A stretch of 64,000 nt of DNA, from positions 930,001 to 994,000 of the forward strand of contig NZ_LT607413.1 in assembly GCF_900091495.1 (NCBI RefSeq), read 5' to 3'. Positions 22,776 to 31,921 of the stretch are shown piece after piece. Source of the DNA: Micromonospora echinospora (GTDB taxonomy: Bacteria; Actinomycetota; Actinomycetes; Mycobacteriales; Micromonosporaceae). Numbering within the stretch: position 1 is the stretch's first letter; every line of letters begins with the position of its first letter. Below the pieces are notes generated by a model. That model made no database searches and was not told where the DNA came from. It saw only the letters and a program-made list of their open reading frames with translations. Position numbers and translations under genes: made by a program.

Positions 22776-24107
22776 TCACCGGCCCGGCGGATCGGCTGAC
22801 GGCGGATCGGCGGGGCCGGCGGGCGGGCGGACCGACTCCGGCGGCGGATCGGCGGGGCGCCGGGCCGACGGAGGCGCGGCAGCGGGTGGCGCGGTGGGCG
22901 CACCGGGGGGCGGTAGGTCACGCAGGTCCGCGACGAGGTCGGAGATCCCGTCACCGCGCCAGTCGCACCAGGTTCCCGCCGGAGCCGGGGCGCGACATCC
23001 GGCGGACGCCTCGATCGCGGTGCCCTCGCCCCACTCGTTCCAGGTGGTCACCAGCTGCCACCGCGCCCCGGAGGCGTTCATCCGGGCCAGGCCGGCCCGC
23101 CAGCGGTCCCGGTCGCGGGCGAGGAAGGGCTCCTGCCCGTACGCCAGTCCGGCCTTCCAGAAGCCGGGCGAGACGGTGTACGTGCCCTCGCCGGGGGCCG
23201 CGCTGAAGTCGCTCTCGGCACGCGCCGGACCGTACTGGTGCCATCCGTCGATGCGGGACGTGCCGGGGCAGGTGCGGAATCCGGGGAACACCTTCAGGTT
23301 GACGTAGACGCTCTCGCCGTACCGCTGGGCCAGCAGCTCCCGGACCTGGTTCCAGCGCTCCACCGTGGCGCAGCCCCGCGCGGCGGTGAGGTCGTTGGCG
23401 TTGTAGACGAAGACCACCATGCCCCGGCCGGGCAGGACGGCCAGCGGGGACCGCGCGCCGCCGTAGGTGATCCGCAGGTAGTGCAGGTCCTCGACGATCC
23501 GCTCGACGTCCACCTCGGTGACGCCCTCCGGCTCGTAGTAGGGGGCCCAGGCGAAGCCGGTGTTCCGCGCGCCGGCCATGATCGCCGGCCAGTGCCGGTC
23601 GGTGGTGGTGCCCCGGCCGAACCAGGAGGCGATGCCGAGGGTGATCCAGCCCTGGCGCATCTCGGCGACCTGCTCCCGGACCGTGGCCTCGTCGACCGGG
23701 TAGAACCCCCGGGCGGGCTGGTAGTTGGTGAACGGGTCCAGCCCCTGCTGCTTCCACGCCTCGGGGAACCACGGGTAGTAGAAGGCGGCCCGGACGACCG
23801 GCGCGGCCCGGACGACCAGCCGCACCTCGACCTGACGGGTCACCGAGGCGCCCCGGCCCTCGACGGTCAGGGTGAAGGTGCCGGCGCGGGTGGAGATCGA
23901 GGTGTGCAGGGTCAGCTCGGCCGACGCGCCGGCGGTGACGACGGGCGGGGTGGACTCGGCGGTGGTCCCGGCGGGCAGGTCGGCGACCCGGAGGGTGATC
24001 GGCTCGGACGAGCCGGCGGTGACCGTGGTGGCGACGGTGAACCGGGCCGGGTGGCCGGCGGTGACGGTCACCGAGCCGGGCGTGGCGGCGAGCGCGAAGT
24101 CGTTCAC
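22776..24107 (-). CDS. GH99-like glycoside hydrolase
   Basis: A 443-residue protein. Residues 1-105 form a beta-sandwich that looks Ig-like (MNDFALAATPGSVTVTAGHPARFTV...). Residues about 108-385 are a GH99-like (beta/alpha)8 domain (VRAAFYYPWFPEAWKQQG...WAPYYEPEGV...VTTWNEWGEGTAIEASAG), with the WNEWGEGTAIE glutamates as likely active-site residues. A Pro/Ala-rich tail follows. GH99 enzymes cleave alpha-mannan-type glycans internally. This is the second GH99-like protein in the block. As read from its GTG at 24107 it has no signal peptide. One is encoded just upstream in another frame (24104..24274), so the gene may be frameshifted, or the two ORFs may be translated in a coupled manner. Confidence 0.75.
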   Translation of the reverse strand: MNDFALAATPGSVTVTAGHPARFTVATTVTAGSSEPITLRVADLPAGTTAESTPPVVTAGASAELTLHTSISTRAGTFTLTVEGRGASVTRQVEVRLVVRAAPVVRAAFYYPWFPEAWKQQGLDPFTNYQPARGFYPVDEATVREQVAEMRQGWITLGIASWFGRGTTTDRHWPAIMAGARNTGFAWAPYYEPEGVTEVDVERIVEDLHYLRITYGGARSPLAVLPGRGMVVFVYNANDLTAARGCATVERWNQVRELLAQRYGESVYVNLKVFPGFRTCPGTSRIDGWHQYGPARAESDFSAAPGEGTYTVSPGFWKAGLAYGQEPFLARDRDRWRAGLARMNASGARWQLVTTWNEWGEGTAIEASAGCRAPAPAGTWCDWRGDGISDLVADLRDLPPPGAPTAPPAAAPPSARRPADPPPESVRPPAGPADPPSADPPGR

Positions 24108-24274
24108 CGCAGCGCCCCGGACACGGGCGCGGCCACGCGGAAGGCGGGCCGGTCGGAGCCGGACGGTGTGGACGGACCGGCTCCGGCCGGCGCGGACCGC
24201 GCCGGTTGGGGAAGGACGACGGGAAGCACCATGGTCAGCACGACGGTGACGACCACGACCAAACGACGAGACAT
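24104..24274 (-). pseudogene. Short ORF encoding only a signal peptide, possibly the detached N-terminus of the GH99 gene
   Basis: ATG at 24274 opens a 56-codon frame. It begins MSRRLVVVVTVVLTMVLPVV and then PQPARSAPAG, an arginine-led hydrophobic core with an Ala-x-Ala-like cleavage site, so it is a textbook secretion signal. It continues with a low-complexity linker and stops at 24104-24106. Its TGA overlaps the GTG start of the GH99-like hydrolase in a GTGA. A one-base change near this junction would fuse signal, linker and hydrolase into one exported protein like its paralogue. It could be a true frameshift mutation, a sequencing error or a coupled reading frame. Too short for standard gene calls. 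Confidence 0.6.
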
Positions 24275-24341
24275 TCGCCCAATTTAGAGGGCTATGTCCG
24301 TTTTGCAGCGACGACGCGCCGCGCCTGTCCCTACCCCACCG

Positions 24342-25235
24342 TCACGGGCGCGACCAGTCGAACTCCATGCCCAGCCGCGCGGCGAGCGCGTCGTTGTGCG
24401 GCGCGAAGTGCGCGGCCAGCTCCGCCCGCAGCCCGGCGTCCATCGCGCTGCTCCGGCGGTCGTTGAAGACCTCGAACCGGGCGAGCTGGTGCGGCGGCAG
24501 GCCGAGGAATTCCAGCACCCGGGCGTACGTGGCGGCCGGCTCCCGGTACAGCGTCTCGCTGGGCAGGAACAGCATCTGCTCCCGGTCGAAGCGGGACAGC
24601 CAGGGTTCGAGGTGCTCCAGGTAGCGGCCCCGGGCCCGGTAGGTGTACCAGTCGTACGCCTCGCTGAAGTACGTCGGGTCGGCTACCAGCCGCTCCCGCT
24701 CGCCGGCCGTCCGCTCCTCCTCCCGGGCCAGTGCCTCGGCGAACTCCAGCGGCTCCTTCCCCTCGGTGCGCCGTTCCTTCCAGTGCGAGTACGCCCGCTC
24801 CACCGGATCCCGGAGCAGGAAGATCAGCCGTACCGAGGGCAGCAGGTCGGCGACCCGCTGCGGGGCGAGCGGATGGAACATGTACAGCGGCGCGGCCTCG
24901 CCCACCCGGGTCGGCCCGCCGTGCTTGCGTTCCAGAGCCCGGCGCTGCCGCTCGGTCGGGAAGTGCGAGCGGTACCACGTCTCGCCCCGGCCCCAGTTCT
25001 CCTCGAAGTAGTGCGAGGTCTTGGTGTTCCACGCCGGGAAGAGCCGGGGCACCAGGGGATGCTCCAGCAGGTACCGCCAGAGCGAGGTGGTCCCGCCCCG
25101 CTTCGTCCCGGTGATCAGGAAATCCGGCAGCGGGCGCTGGTCGCTGGTCCACTCGCCGTAGCGCACCAGCGAGCCACGCACCCGCGTCCGTACCCCCGTG
25201 GGCAGCACACTCTTGGCCCGGTCCCGGATCGTCAT
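24342..25235 (-). CDS. Sulfotransferase
   Basis: A 297-residue PAPS-dependent sulfotransferase of the carbohydrate/NodH-like kind. The 5'-phosphosulfate loop is ITGTKRGGTTSLWRYLLEHP (about 40-59). The 3'-phosphate-binding motif is LIFLLRDPVERAYSHWKE (about 137-154), with the conserved R-D-P and the later serine. The C-terminal RFEVFNDRRS and the final tryptophan-containing tail fit the family. It would sulfate a sugar residue of the glycan made by the surrounding genes. The ATG overlaps the flippase stop (ATGA), so it is translationally coupled within the operon from 29.6 kb. Confidence 0.88.
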   Translation of the reverse strand: MTIRDRAKSVLPTGVRTRVRGSLVRYGEWTSDQRPLPDFLITGTKRGGTTSLWRYLLEHPLVPRLFPAWNTKTSHYFEENWGRGETWYRSHFPTERQRRALERKHGGPTRVGEAAPLYMFHPLAPQRVADLLPSVRLIFLLRDPVERAYSHWKERRTEGKEPLEFAEALAREEERTAGERERLVADPTYFSEAYDWYTYRARGRYLEHLEPWLSRFDREQMLFLPSETLYREPAATYARVLEFLGLPPHQLARFEVFNDRRSSAMDAGLRAELAAHFAPHNDALAARLGMEFDWSRP

Positions 25236-26821
25236 CGCATCCCTCTCGTTCCGCCGGACCCGGCCACCGCCGTCCGGTCGGGTGAACCCTCGTCCTGCCG
25301 GTCCCGGGGTGCCGGCCGCAGCGTCGCCGCAGCCGCCCGGACCACCCGCCGGACCCGCCGGTCGAGCAGCAGCAGCGCGCACCCGGCCACCAGCAGCACC
25401 ACGGTCAGCGTCAGCCCGGCGACGCCCCGGCCGGCCACCGTCGCGCCGAGGGTGGCGAGCACCAGCGTGCCCGCGCCGGCCACCGCGCCGGCCTTCAGCA
25501 GCGCGCCGGTGAGCAGCGGCTGACCGATCGCGGCCCGGGCGGCGCGGGCCGCGAGCAGGTTCTCCACCACGATCCCGACCGTCCAGGCGACCGCCGCGCC
25601 CAGCACGCCGTGCCGGGGCACCAGGACCAGGGCGAGACCGACGTTGAGCACCAGGCCGGTCGCCGCCGCCATCAGGTGCCGGCCGCTGTTGCCGCTCATC
25701 AGCAGCATGGTCTGCACGATCCCGACCCCGGAGTTGACCATCATCGCGCCGGCCAGCACGGTCATCGCGGTCGCGCCCGCGCCGAACTCCGGCCCGAACA
25801 GGCTCAGGAAACCCGGGGCGAAGAAGCCGAGCACGAGGTACGCCGGCCAGGAGAGCATGATGATCATCATGGTGGTCCGGCGGTAGACCTCGGCGGCCTC
25901 GACCGTCCGGCCCTGCCCGAGCAGGCGGGACAGCTGCGGCGCGACCGCCACTCGCAGCCCCTGCATGACCAGCAGCCCGGCGAGCACGTACCGGCCGACC
26001 CCGCCGAGCACACCGGCGTCCGCCTGCCCGGCCAGCGCCGAGGTGAGCAGCACGCTGAGCCACATGCTGCTCGCGTCGATGGTCGCCGACGCGGCCCGGG
26101 GCAACGCGAAACCCCAGAACGACCGCCAGTCGGCGCGCTCCGGACGCAGCACGGCCCCCGAGGTCAGTCCGAGCGGGCCGACCAGCATCAGCGCGCAGGC
26201 CAGCACGGCCAGGGCGGCCGGGAGGAGCCAGCCGCCGAAGCCCAGCACCACCCCGGCGCCACCGACCACCGCCGCCGCCACCAGCAGCGGCCGGGCCAGC
26301 GGCACCAGGACGTACTGGACGGCGACCACGGCGGTCACCGGACGGACCGCGCGGACCGCCGCCACCAGCATGGTCATCGCCACGGTCAGCGGCAGGGTGG
26401 CGAACGCCAGCCGCAGCAGCGCCGGCCCGTCGCCGCCGGGGCGGTCGAACAGCACCTGGGCGAGCGGCCCGACCAGGGCCAGCCCGACCACGGCGACCAC
26501 GGCCGACCCGAGCAGGGTGGGCACCAGCGCCACCGGGAGCAGCCGGGCGGCGTCGCCCCGGCTGCCCAGCCGCCGTCGGGGCAGTGCCCAGACCAGGGCG
26601 GTGTCCGCGCCCGCGCAGCAGAGCACACCCACGATCGTCACGACGCCGATCGCGGTGAAGATCGCCCCGGAACCGGTCGGGCCGAAGCCCCGCACGATCA
26701 CCAGGGTCAACACGAAGCCGAGCAGGCCGTTGACGGCCGCTCCGACCAGCCCGACCGCCCCGTTTCGGGTGCCGCGCCGGACCTCTCCCCCGTCGACGGC
26801 CCGGTCGGTACGGTCAGACAC
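25232..26821 (-). CDS. Wzx/MOP-type oligosaccharide flippase
   Basis: A 529-residue integral membrane protein with about 12-14 predicted spans and few charged residues apart from short loops, like MOP-superfamily polysaccharide flippases. The N-terminus RNGAVGLVGAAVNGLLGFVLTLVIVRGFGPTGSG and the middle SGNSGRHLMAAATGLVLNVGLALVLVPRHGVLGAAVAW are characteristic of the RfbX/MurJ-like fold. It would move a lipid-linked oligosaccharide across the membrane. The GTG at 26821 overlaps the upstream glycosyltransferase by 8 bases, and its stop overlaps the sulfotransferase ATG. Confidence 0.88.
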   Translation of the reverse strand: MSDRTDRAVDGGEVRRGTRNGAVGLVGAAVNGLLGFVLTLVIVRGFGPTGSGAIFTAIGVVTIVGVLCCAGADTALVWALPRRRLGSRGDAARLLPVALVPTLLGSAVVAVVGLALVGPLAQVLFDRPGGDGPALLRLAFATLPLTVAMTMLVAAVRAVRPVTAVVAVQYVLVPLARPLLVAAAVVGGAGVVLGFGGWLLPAALAVLACALMLVGPLGLTSGAVLRPERADWRSFWGFALPRAASATIDASSMWLSVLLTSALAGQADAGVLGGVGRYVLAGLLVMQGLRVAVAPQLSRLLGQGRTVEAAEVYRRTTMMIIMLSWPAYLVLGFFAPGFLSLFGPEFGAGATAMTVLAGAMMVNSGVGIVQTMLLMSGNSGRHLMAAATGLVLNVGLALVLVPRHGVLGAAVAWTVGIVVENLLAARAARAAIGQPLLTGALLKAGAVAGAGTLVLATLGATVAGRGVAGLTLTVVLLVAGCALLLLDRRVRRVVRAAAATLRPAPRDRQDEGSPDRTAVAGSGGTRGMR

Positions 26822-27758
26822 CCCGCCCCCGCCGCTGCGCCAGGCTCAGCACCCGCTCCCCGGAGACCAGACCCAACGCCACCGGCAGGGTCACCAGGAC
26901 CCGCTTCTCGGCCGGGTTGAGCCGGACCACCCGGACCAGCTCGCGCAACGCCTCCCCCCGGCGGTGCCCGGAGGCCAGCGCGAAGGCGATCTGGCCGTGG
27001 ATCCGGGCCAGGCCGGTCCGGCTACGGGCCAGCTCGGGGTGCTTGGCGAGCAGGTAGCGGGACGCCTCGACGATGACCGCCCAGCGTCCGAAGAAGAACG
27101 ACCCGCCGTGCCAGTCGACCACCACCAGCACCTCGGGGGCGATCACCACCGGCCCGTGGGCGGCGACCCGGAGCAGCCACTCGTAGTCCTCGCCGTAGCC
27201 GCCGGGGATCTCCTCGTCGACCGGGCCGATCGCGTCCCAGGTGGAGCGCCGGACCAACATCGTGCTGGAGTGCACCTCCATCACCCGGTCGGCGAGGAAG
27301 TCGTCCAGCGTGACCTCGCTCCGGTCGAGCTGGCGTTCCTTGGCGATGCCCGGACCCTGCAACCGGATGCCGCAGCTCGCCGCCGCCGCGTCGGGCCGCG
27401 CCCGCAGCAGCTCGACCTGCCGGCTCAGCCGGGCGGGAAGCCAGAGGTCGTCGTCGTCGCAGAAGGCGATCAGCTCGCCGGTGGCCACGTCCGCGCCGGT
27501 GTTGCGCCCGCCGGGCAGGCCCTGCCGGTGGGTGTTGTTGACGTACCCCAGTGTCCGCCCACGCTCCGGCACCCGGACCTCCAGCGGCCGGATGTCGCAG
27601 TGGTCGTAGACCACCACGCACTCGATCTCGCCCGGGTAGTCCTGGTCCAGGACCGCCTGGACGGCCCGCTCCAGCAGGCCGGGACGGTCCCGGGTGGCGA
27701 TCACCGCGGTCACCCGCGGGTACGTCTGGTCGGTCGGTGCCAGCTCAGTCACGTCCAT
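26814..27758 (-). CDS. GT2-family glycosyltransferase
   Basis: A 314-residue GT-A-fold enzyme. Residues 15-35 read VTAVIATRDRPGLLERAVQAV. A donor-binding segment RQGLPGGRNTGADVATGELIAFCDDDDLWLP (about 79-108) contains the metal-binding DDDD motif. The acceptor region includes IPGGYGEDYEWLLRVAAHGP, where the GED/YEW aspartate/glutamate is the likely base. No membrane span is obvious, so it acts at the cytoplasmic face to extend a lipid-linked glycan. The start ATG overlaps the Wzz-like gene by 14 bases. Confidence 0.88.
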   Translation of the reverse strand: MDVTELAPTDQTYPRVTAVIATRDRPGLLERAVQAVLDQDYPGEIECVVVYDHCDIRPLEVRVPERGRTLGYVNNTHRQGLPGGRNTGADVATGELIAFCDDDDLWLPARLSRQVELLRARPDAAAASCGIRLQGPGIAKERQLDRSEVTLDDFLADRVMEVHSSTMLVRRSTWDAIGPVDEEIPGGYGEDYEWLLRVAAHGPVVIAPEVLVVVDWHGGSFFFGRWAVIVEASRYLLAKHPELARSRTGLARIHGQIAFALASGHRRGEALRELVRVVRLNPAEKRVLVTLPVALGLVSGERVLSLAQRRGRGV

Positions 27759-29604
27759 CCCTCGTCAACACGAAGCCGACCGGGTTGACCCCGGCGGCGC
27801 GAAGCCGCTCCACCACCCGGCCGAGGTGGGCCGTCCGGGTCCGGTCCCGGGCGGTCACCAGCACCGCGAAGCCGGCCCGGGCGATCCGCACCCCACGGTC
27901 GTCGCGGTTGGCGGCCGGGGCGTCGAGCAGCACCAGTCCCCGGTCGTCACCGGAGTCGAGGTCACGGATGAGCCGGACGAGGCCGGCGCCGATGCGGACC
28001 GTCCGGTCGTCGTCGGCAACCGGGGCGACGGGGGTGACCGGGACGCTGGCCGAGGCGGAGGCCGCCGGCGTGGACGGCTTCGGCGGTTCGTTCGTGGTGC
28101 CGGACCGGTACACGGCGCCGTTCTTGGCCTCCGGCCCCGGGCTGGGCCGGGGCTTGCGGACCGGAGAGATCACCATCGTGTCGTCGGGGCTGCCACCCGC
28201 CGGAGCGCCGGCCGCCGGCCGGGCCGAGCGCACCGGCGTGATCTGCACGGTGTCGTCGGGCCGGCTGGGGGTGCCGGGCCCGACGGTGGTGCCGGGTGCG
28301 CCGGTGGTGCCGGCCGCGGTGGCCGGTCGGGGCGAGCGCACCGCCGTGATCTGCACGGTGTCGTCCATCGACCGGGGCGGGCTGACGCCCTCGGGGACCC
28401 GCGGCTTCGAGACGAGCTCGACGGCGGGTTTCGCCGACGACGTGGCAACGGTGTTGGCGATCGGAGGACGGGTGGCCGCGACCGTCGGAGGGACACGCCG
28501 CTGGGCGGCGAGCAGGACCGGCCGGATCTGCTCCAGGCTCTCCGGGGAGCTGCCGAGCCGCACCTCGTGCCCGGCCTCGGCCAGGGCGGCGGCGAGCCCC
28601 GCGCTCACCTGGGCACGGCCCTCGTCCTCGTCGCTGGAGAGCACCACCAGCGGAACCGGTTTGGGCCGTTCGACCCACTGGTTCAGCGCCAGGACGAGGT
28701 AACGCATCTCGGACGTGGCGGCGTCGCCCTTGCTCCGCTGCACCGTGCCGAGCAGCGGCGCGCCGATGATTTCGGAAGCCTCGTTGGCCGAGCGCACCCG
28801 ACGGTCCATCGCCTCCCGGACGAAGGCCAGCAGCGTGCCGACCAGCACACCGCCGAGCAGCCCGGCCAGGACGAAGAGCGGGGCGGAGTCCCGGTTCGAG
28901 GGGACCGGCGCACGGGCCGCGCTGGTGACCGAACCGGGGCTCAGGTCCGCCGACGCGATCTTGGAGCGCTGCTCGGCGAGCTGGGCCAACTGGTCGTTGA
29001 GGGCCCGGATCTGGTCGAGCAGGGCGCTGGTCCGGGGGCCGGTGTTCGAGCCCTCGTCCGGCAACTGCCGCTGGGTGGTGGCCCGCTGCGTGGTGACCAG
29101 CGAGATGGTGTCGTCGTACGACTTGAGCACGGCGGCGCGCTGGTCCTCGTACATCCCCTTGCGGAGGCTGAGGTACGTGTCGGCCGCCCCGTTCGCCCCC
29201 GCGACCGCCTCCTGCTCGCTCTCCCCCGCGTAGGTGAACCGCAGGAGCTGACCGCCGACCGGGGTCTCCACCTTCAGCGCGTTGGCCACCCCCTCGACGT
29301 CCCGACCGGTGATCTGGGCCACCTTGTCGACGACGTCGTTACTGGTGGCGATGCCGGTCTCGGCGGTCATGTTGACCGCCCGGTCGGCGCCCCCGGCAGG
29401 CAACGAGAACGGGTCGGTCACCACCGGCCGGACCACGACCACGGTCGTCGCGGTGTAGACGGCCGGGACGAAGACGAGGTAGGCGACGACCAGCAGCAGC
29501 AGCAGTCCCACCGCGGCGAGCACGGTGCGCCAGCGGCGCAGGGGGATCCGCGCGAGATCTGCCAGCCCGACAGGGCGTGGCCGGGCGACGTCGGTCGCGT
29601 CCAT
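27745..29604 (-). CDS. Wzz/CapA-like chain-length protein with degenerate kinase domain
   Basis: A 619-residue protein. TM1 is at about 30-50 (VLAAVGLLLLLVVAYLVFVPAVY). An extracytoplasmic Wzz domain with coiled-coil follows, ending with TM2 at about 240-262 (PLFVLAGLLGGVLVGTLLAFV). The cytoplasmic part starts like a BY-kinase (PLVVLSSDEDEGRAQVSAGLAAALAEAGHEVRL), but the Walker A lysine and GKS are replaced by DEGRAQ, so ATP binding is doubtful. A linker (about 395-520) carries three near-repeats of the form DDTVQIT-x-VR. Proteins of this family control export and chain length of surface polysaccharide. The ATG at 29604 was preferred over the TTG three bases upstream. It is the first gene of the flippase operon. 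Confidence 0.82.
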   Translation of the reverse strand: MDATDVARPRPVGLADLARIPLRRWRTVLAAVGLLLLLVVAYLVFVPAVYTATTVVVVRPVVTDPFSLPAGGADRAVNMTAETGIATSNDVVDKVAQITGRDVEGVANALKVETPVGGQLLRFTYAGESEQEAVAGANGAADTYLSLRKGMYEDQRAAVLKSYDDTISLVTTQRATTQRQLPDEGSNTGPRTSALLDQIRALNDQLAQLAEQRSKIASADLSPGSVTSAARAPVPSNRDSAPLFVLAGLLGGVLVGTLLAFVREAMDRRVRSANEASEIIGAPLLGTVQRSKGDAATSEMRYLVLALNQWVERPKPVPLVVLSSDEDEGRAQVSAGLAAALAEAGHEVRLGSSPESLEQIRPVLLAAQRRVPPTVAATRPPIANTVATSSAKPAVELVSKPRVPEGVSPPRSMDDTVQITAVRSPRPATAAGTTGAPGTTVGPGTPSRPDDTVQITPVRSARPAAGAPAGGSPDDTMVISPVRKPRPSPGPEAKNGAVYRSGTTNEPPKPSTPAASASASVPVTPVAPVADDDRTVRIGAGLVRLIRDLDSGDDRGLVLLDAPAANRDDRGVRIARAGFAVLVTARDRTRTAHLGRVVERLRAAGVNPVGFVLTRDGRD

Positions 29605-29752
29605 CAAACAGGTCCTCTTGGGGTGCGGCGGGGGCGTACGGAGTGCCGGTGGTCGACCCGCACTCGCGGACGGTCGTTCCTCCTATTGTCGTCGACGGTC
29701 GGGCCCGGGTCCTCCCCCCGGTCACCCGGAAGTCAGTCGGATCTCCTACGAC

Positions 29753-29790
29753 CACCCGGACGGCCAACCGAATGGATGGCCGTCCGGGTG
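29753..29790 (-). terminator. Strong hairpin terminator after the beta-propeller gene
   Basis: A perfect 14-bp stem CACCCGGACGGCCA / TGGCCGTCCGGGTG encloses the 10-base loop ACCGAATGGA. It lies 50 bases beyond the stop at 29841 on the minus strand and has no U-tract, as is common in actinobacteria. The rest of 29605-29840 presumably contains the Wzz operon promoter. Confidence 0.75.
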
Positions 29791-29840
29791 CTGGTCGATC
29801 GTCCCGCCGGTGCGCCCGTGGACGCACCGGCGGTCGTCAG

Positions 29841-31805
29841 TCAGGACGTGGCGTAGAACAGCGTCCGGCTGGACCAGTTCGTGCCGAGCAGGCCGAGGTC
29901 GAGCCGGGTGGCGGCGGCGCCGTCCACAGCCGCCCCGTCGAACGGCACAGCCCACAGGGAACCGAGCGCGGTGCCGTACACGATCCGGCCGTCCACCCAG
30001 GTCAGCCCCCGCGCCGAACTCCAGGACACACCCTGGCTGGGGACGGTGAACTCGGAGGCGCCGACGGTGTAGCCGTCCGGCTCCAGGTAGCGGTAGTAGA
30101 GCGAGTTCTGGCCGGACTTGGTGTAGTACATCCGCCCGTCGAGGTAGAACGCCCCGTTCAGGGTGGCCGGGTTGAACCAGTCGTTGTAGCCGCTGCCGAC
30201 CCAGGGCGCGCCCACCGTACCGCCGGTGAACATCGAGATCCCGAGGTAGCTGCCGCCCGGTGCGGTCGCGTCCGTCTTCGACCAGTAGAGCTTGTTGTGC
30301 ACGACGAACGCCGCGCCCGCCGCGGTCAGGTTCGGCTGGTTGACGACGGTCGACGTGCCGAGCGTCGCGTCGCCGTCGAAGGGCACCCGGGTCAGCTTGC
30401 CCTCGGTGCCGCCGACGTAGAGGAACCCGGGGGTGGTCTGCGGCGCGTTGACCGCCGGGGTGACCCGACCGCCGGCCAGCGGGAAGAGGGCCATCCGGCC
30501 GTGGTACTCGCCGCCCGCGCCGTCGTTGTCGAAGCCGGCGTGGATGCCGGTGCTGCCCCGCCACAGCTCCCAGACGATCGGACCCCAGTTGGTGGTGCCC
30601 GCCGGCGCGCCGGTGCGCTGCGGGTTCCAGACCAGCGGCATGCCGTTGATCGGGTCGAGCGCGCCGTAGCCGAACCGGTCGATCGCGCCCGGACCGGCCG
30701 AGTCGTTGCCGTTGGTGTTGTTCAGCCAACGGAAGTGCCCGCCCACGTAGACCACGTTGTCGGCCACCTCGACCGAGGTCACCGAGTCGTGGCCGGTGTG
30801 GTTCACCCAGGTGCCGTCGATCGCGCTGCCCCGGGTGTCGGTCTCGAACCGGGCGATGGTGTCGCAGTACGCCCCGCTCACCCGGCCACCGTCCGCGACG
30901 ATCACGAAGTAGCTGCTGTCGTCGGAGAAGTCGACGTCCCGGGCGTAGAACGGGAAGCTCGCGCTGGAGCAGGGGTGCACGTAACGCTGGGTGCTCCAGT
31001 CGGCGACCGTCGGGGTGCCGTCCAGCTCGACCATCACCACCTGGTTGCGGGACAGCCCGTTCACCAGGGTGAAGTTGCCGACCGCGACCAGCGTGCCGCC
31101 GTCCGGCGACACGTCCAGGCCCCAGACCAGCTCGACGCTGGTACGGGCCACCGACGCGTCGATCTGGAAGGTCGGGTCGATCGCCCCGGTCGTGGCGTTC
31201 AGCCGGGCCAGCAGCGAGTGCTCGGTGCCGTTGACCCAGTGGAAGGCACCGGCGATGTACAGGTGGTTGCCCCGGACGATGGTGCGCCGCACCTGACCGC
31301 CGTCACTGCGACCGACCCAGGAGCCCACCGTGGCGCCGGTGACCGGGTCCAGGGCGACCAGGTTCTTCCGGGACACCCCGTTCACGTTCTTGAAGTTCCC
31401 GCCGACAATCAGCTTGCCGTCCGGGTTGACCGCGAGGGCGTGCACCGCTCCGTCCAGCACCGGCGCGAACGAGGTCTTCAGCGCGCCGGTCGCCCGGTCG
31501 TACGCGAAGAGGTAGTTGCGGGACGTCCAGGTCGCCGCGCCGGGGCTCTTGACCGAGGTGAAGCTGCCGCCCGCGTAGACCGTGTCGCCGATCTCGGCGA
31601 ACGCCTTGACGTCGCCGTTCTGGGCGTGCGGCGTGGTGTCGACCGGGTTCGGCGAGGTGAGGGTGCTGGCCACCGGCGTGAAGTCGGCGGCCCCGACCGG
31701 GGTCGCCACTCCCAGCGTGGCGACCAGTGCCGGCACGGAGAGCGCGGCGAGCCAGCGGACCGCGGCCGATCTCCGGCCCGGTCGGGTTGACGTTCTGAGT
31801 GACAC
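29841..31805 (-). CDS. Secreted beta-propeller protein
   Basis: A 654-residue exported protein. The signal peptide starts MSLRTSTRPGRRSAAVRWLAALSVPALVATLGVATPVGAAD. The mature part is a series of propeller-blade repeats (about 40 residues each) with the recurring pattern VYVGGxFxxVNG...LARLDxxTG, as in DUF5122/delta-60-type secreted proteins. No catalytic motif was found. It may bind a surface glycan or act as a structural scaffold. The GTG at 31805 was chosen because it puts the signal peptide at the N-terminus. A longer frame to 31940 would overlap the upstream glycosyltransferase. It sits between the glycosyltransferase gene and the Wzz operon. Confidence 0.78.
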   Translation of the reverse strand: MSLRTSTRPGRRSAAVRWLAALSVPALVATLGVATPVGAADFTPVASTLTSPNPVDTTPHAQNGDVKAFAEIGDTVYAGGSFTSVKSPGAATWTSRNYLFAYDRATGALKTSFAPVLDGAVHALAVNPDGKLIVGGNFKNVNGVSRKNLVALDPVTGATVGSWVGRSDGGQVRRTIVRGNHLYIAGAFHWVNGTEHSLLARLNATTGAIDPTFQIDASVARTSVELVWGLDVSPDGGTLVAVGNFTLVNGLSRNQVVMVELDGTPTVADWSTQRYVHPCSSASFPFYARDVDFSDDSSYFVIVADGGRVSGAYCDTIARFETDTRGSAIDGTWVNHTGHDSVTSVEVADNVVYVGGHFRWLNNTNGNDSAGPGAIDRFGYGALDPINGMPLVWNPQRTGAPAGTTNWGPIVWELWRGSTGIHAGFDNDGAGGEYHGRMALFPLAGGRVTPAVNAPQTTPGFLYVGGTEGKLTRVPFDGDATLGTSTVVNQPNLTAAGAAFVVHNKLYWSKTDATAPGGSYLGISMFTGGTVGAPWVGSGYNDWFNPATLNGAFYLDGRMYYTKSGQNSLYYRYLEPDGYTVGASEFTVPSQGVSWSSARGLTWVDGRIVYGTALGSLWAVPFDGAAVDGAAATRLDLGLLGTNWSSRTLFYATS

Positions 31806-31921
31806 TGGGCGGCCCCCAAGGATGAAGTGATACAGGCGTAGCTTGCTGCGCCGGTGACCGGCGCGCATCACCCGACCGGTCCGGACGTGCCGTAACTCGG
31901 CCGTCGCGGACCGTTCGGGGA

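Noticed and set aside
29753-29790. The perfect 14-bp hairpin as a riboswitch or small RNA
   Set aside because: It is a simple stem-loop directly behind a stop codon, which is best explained as a terminator.
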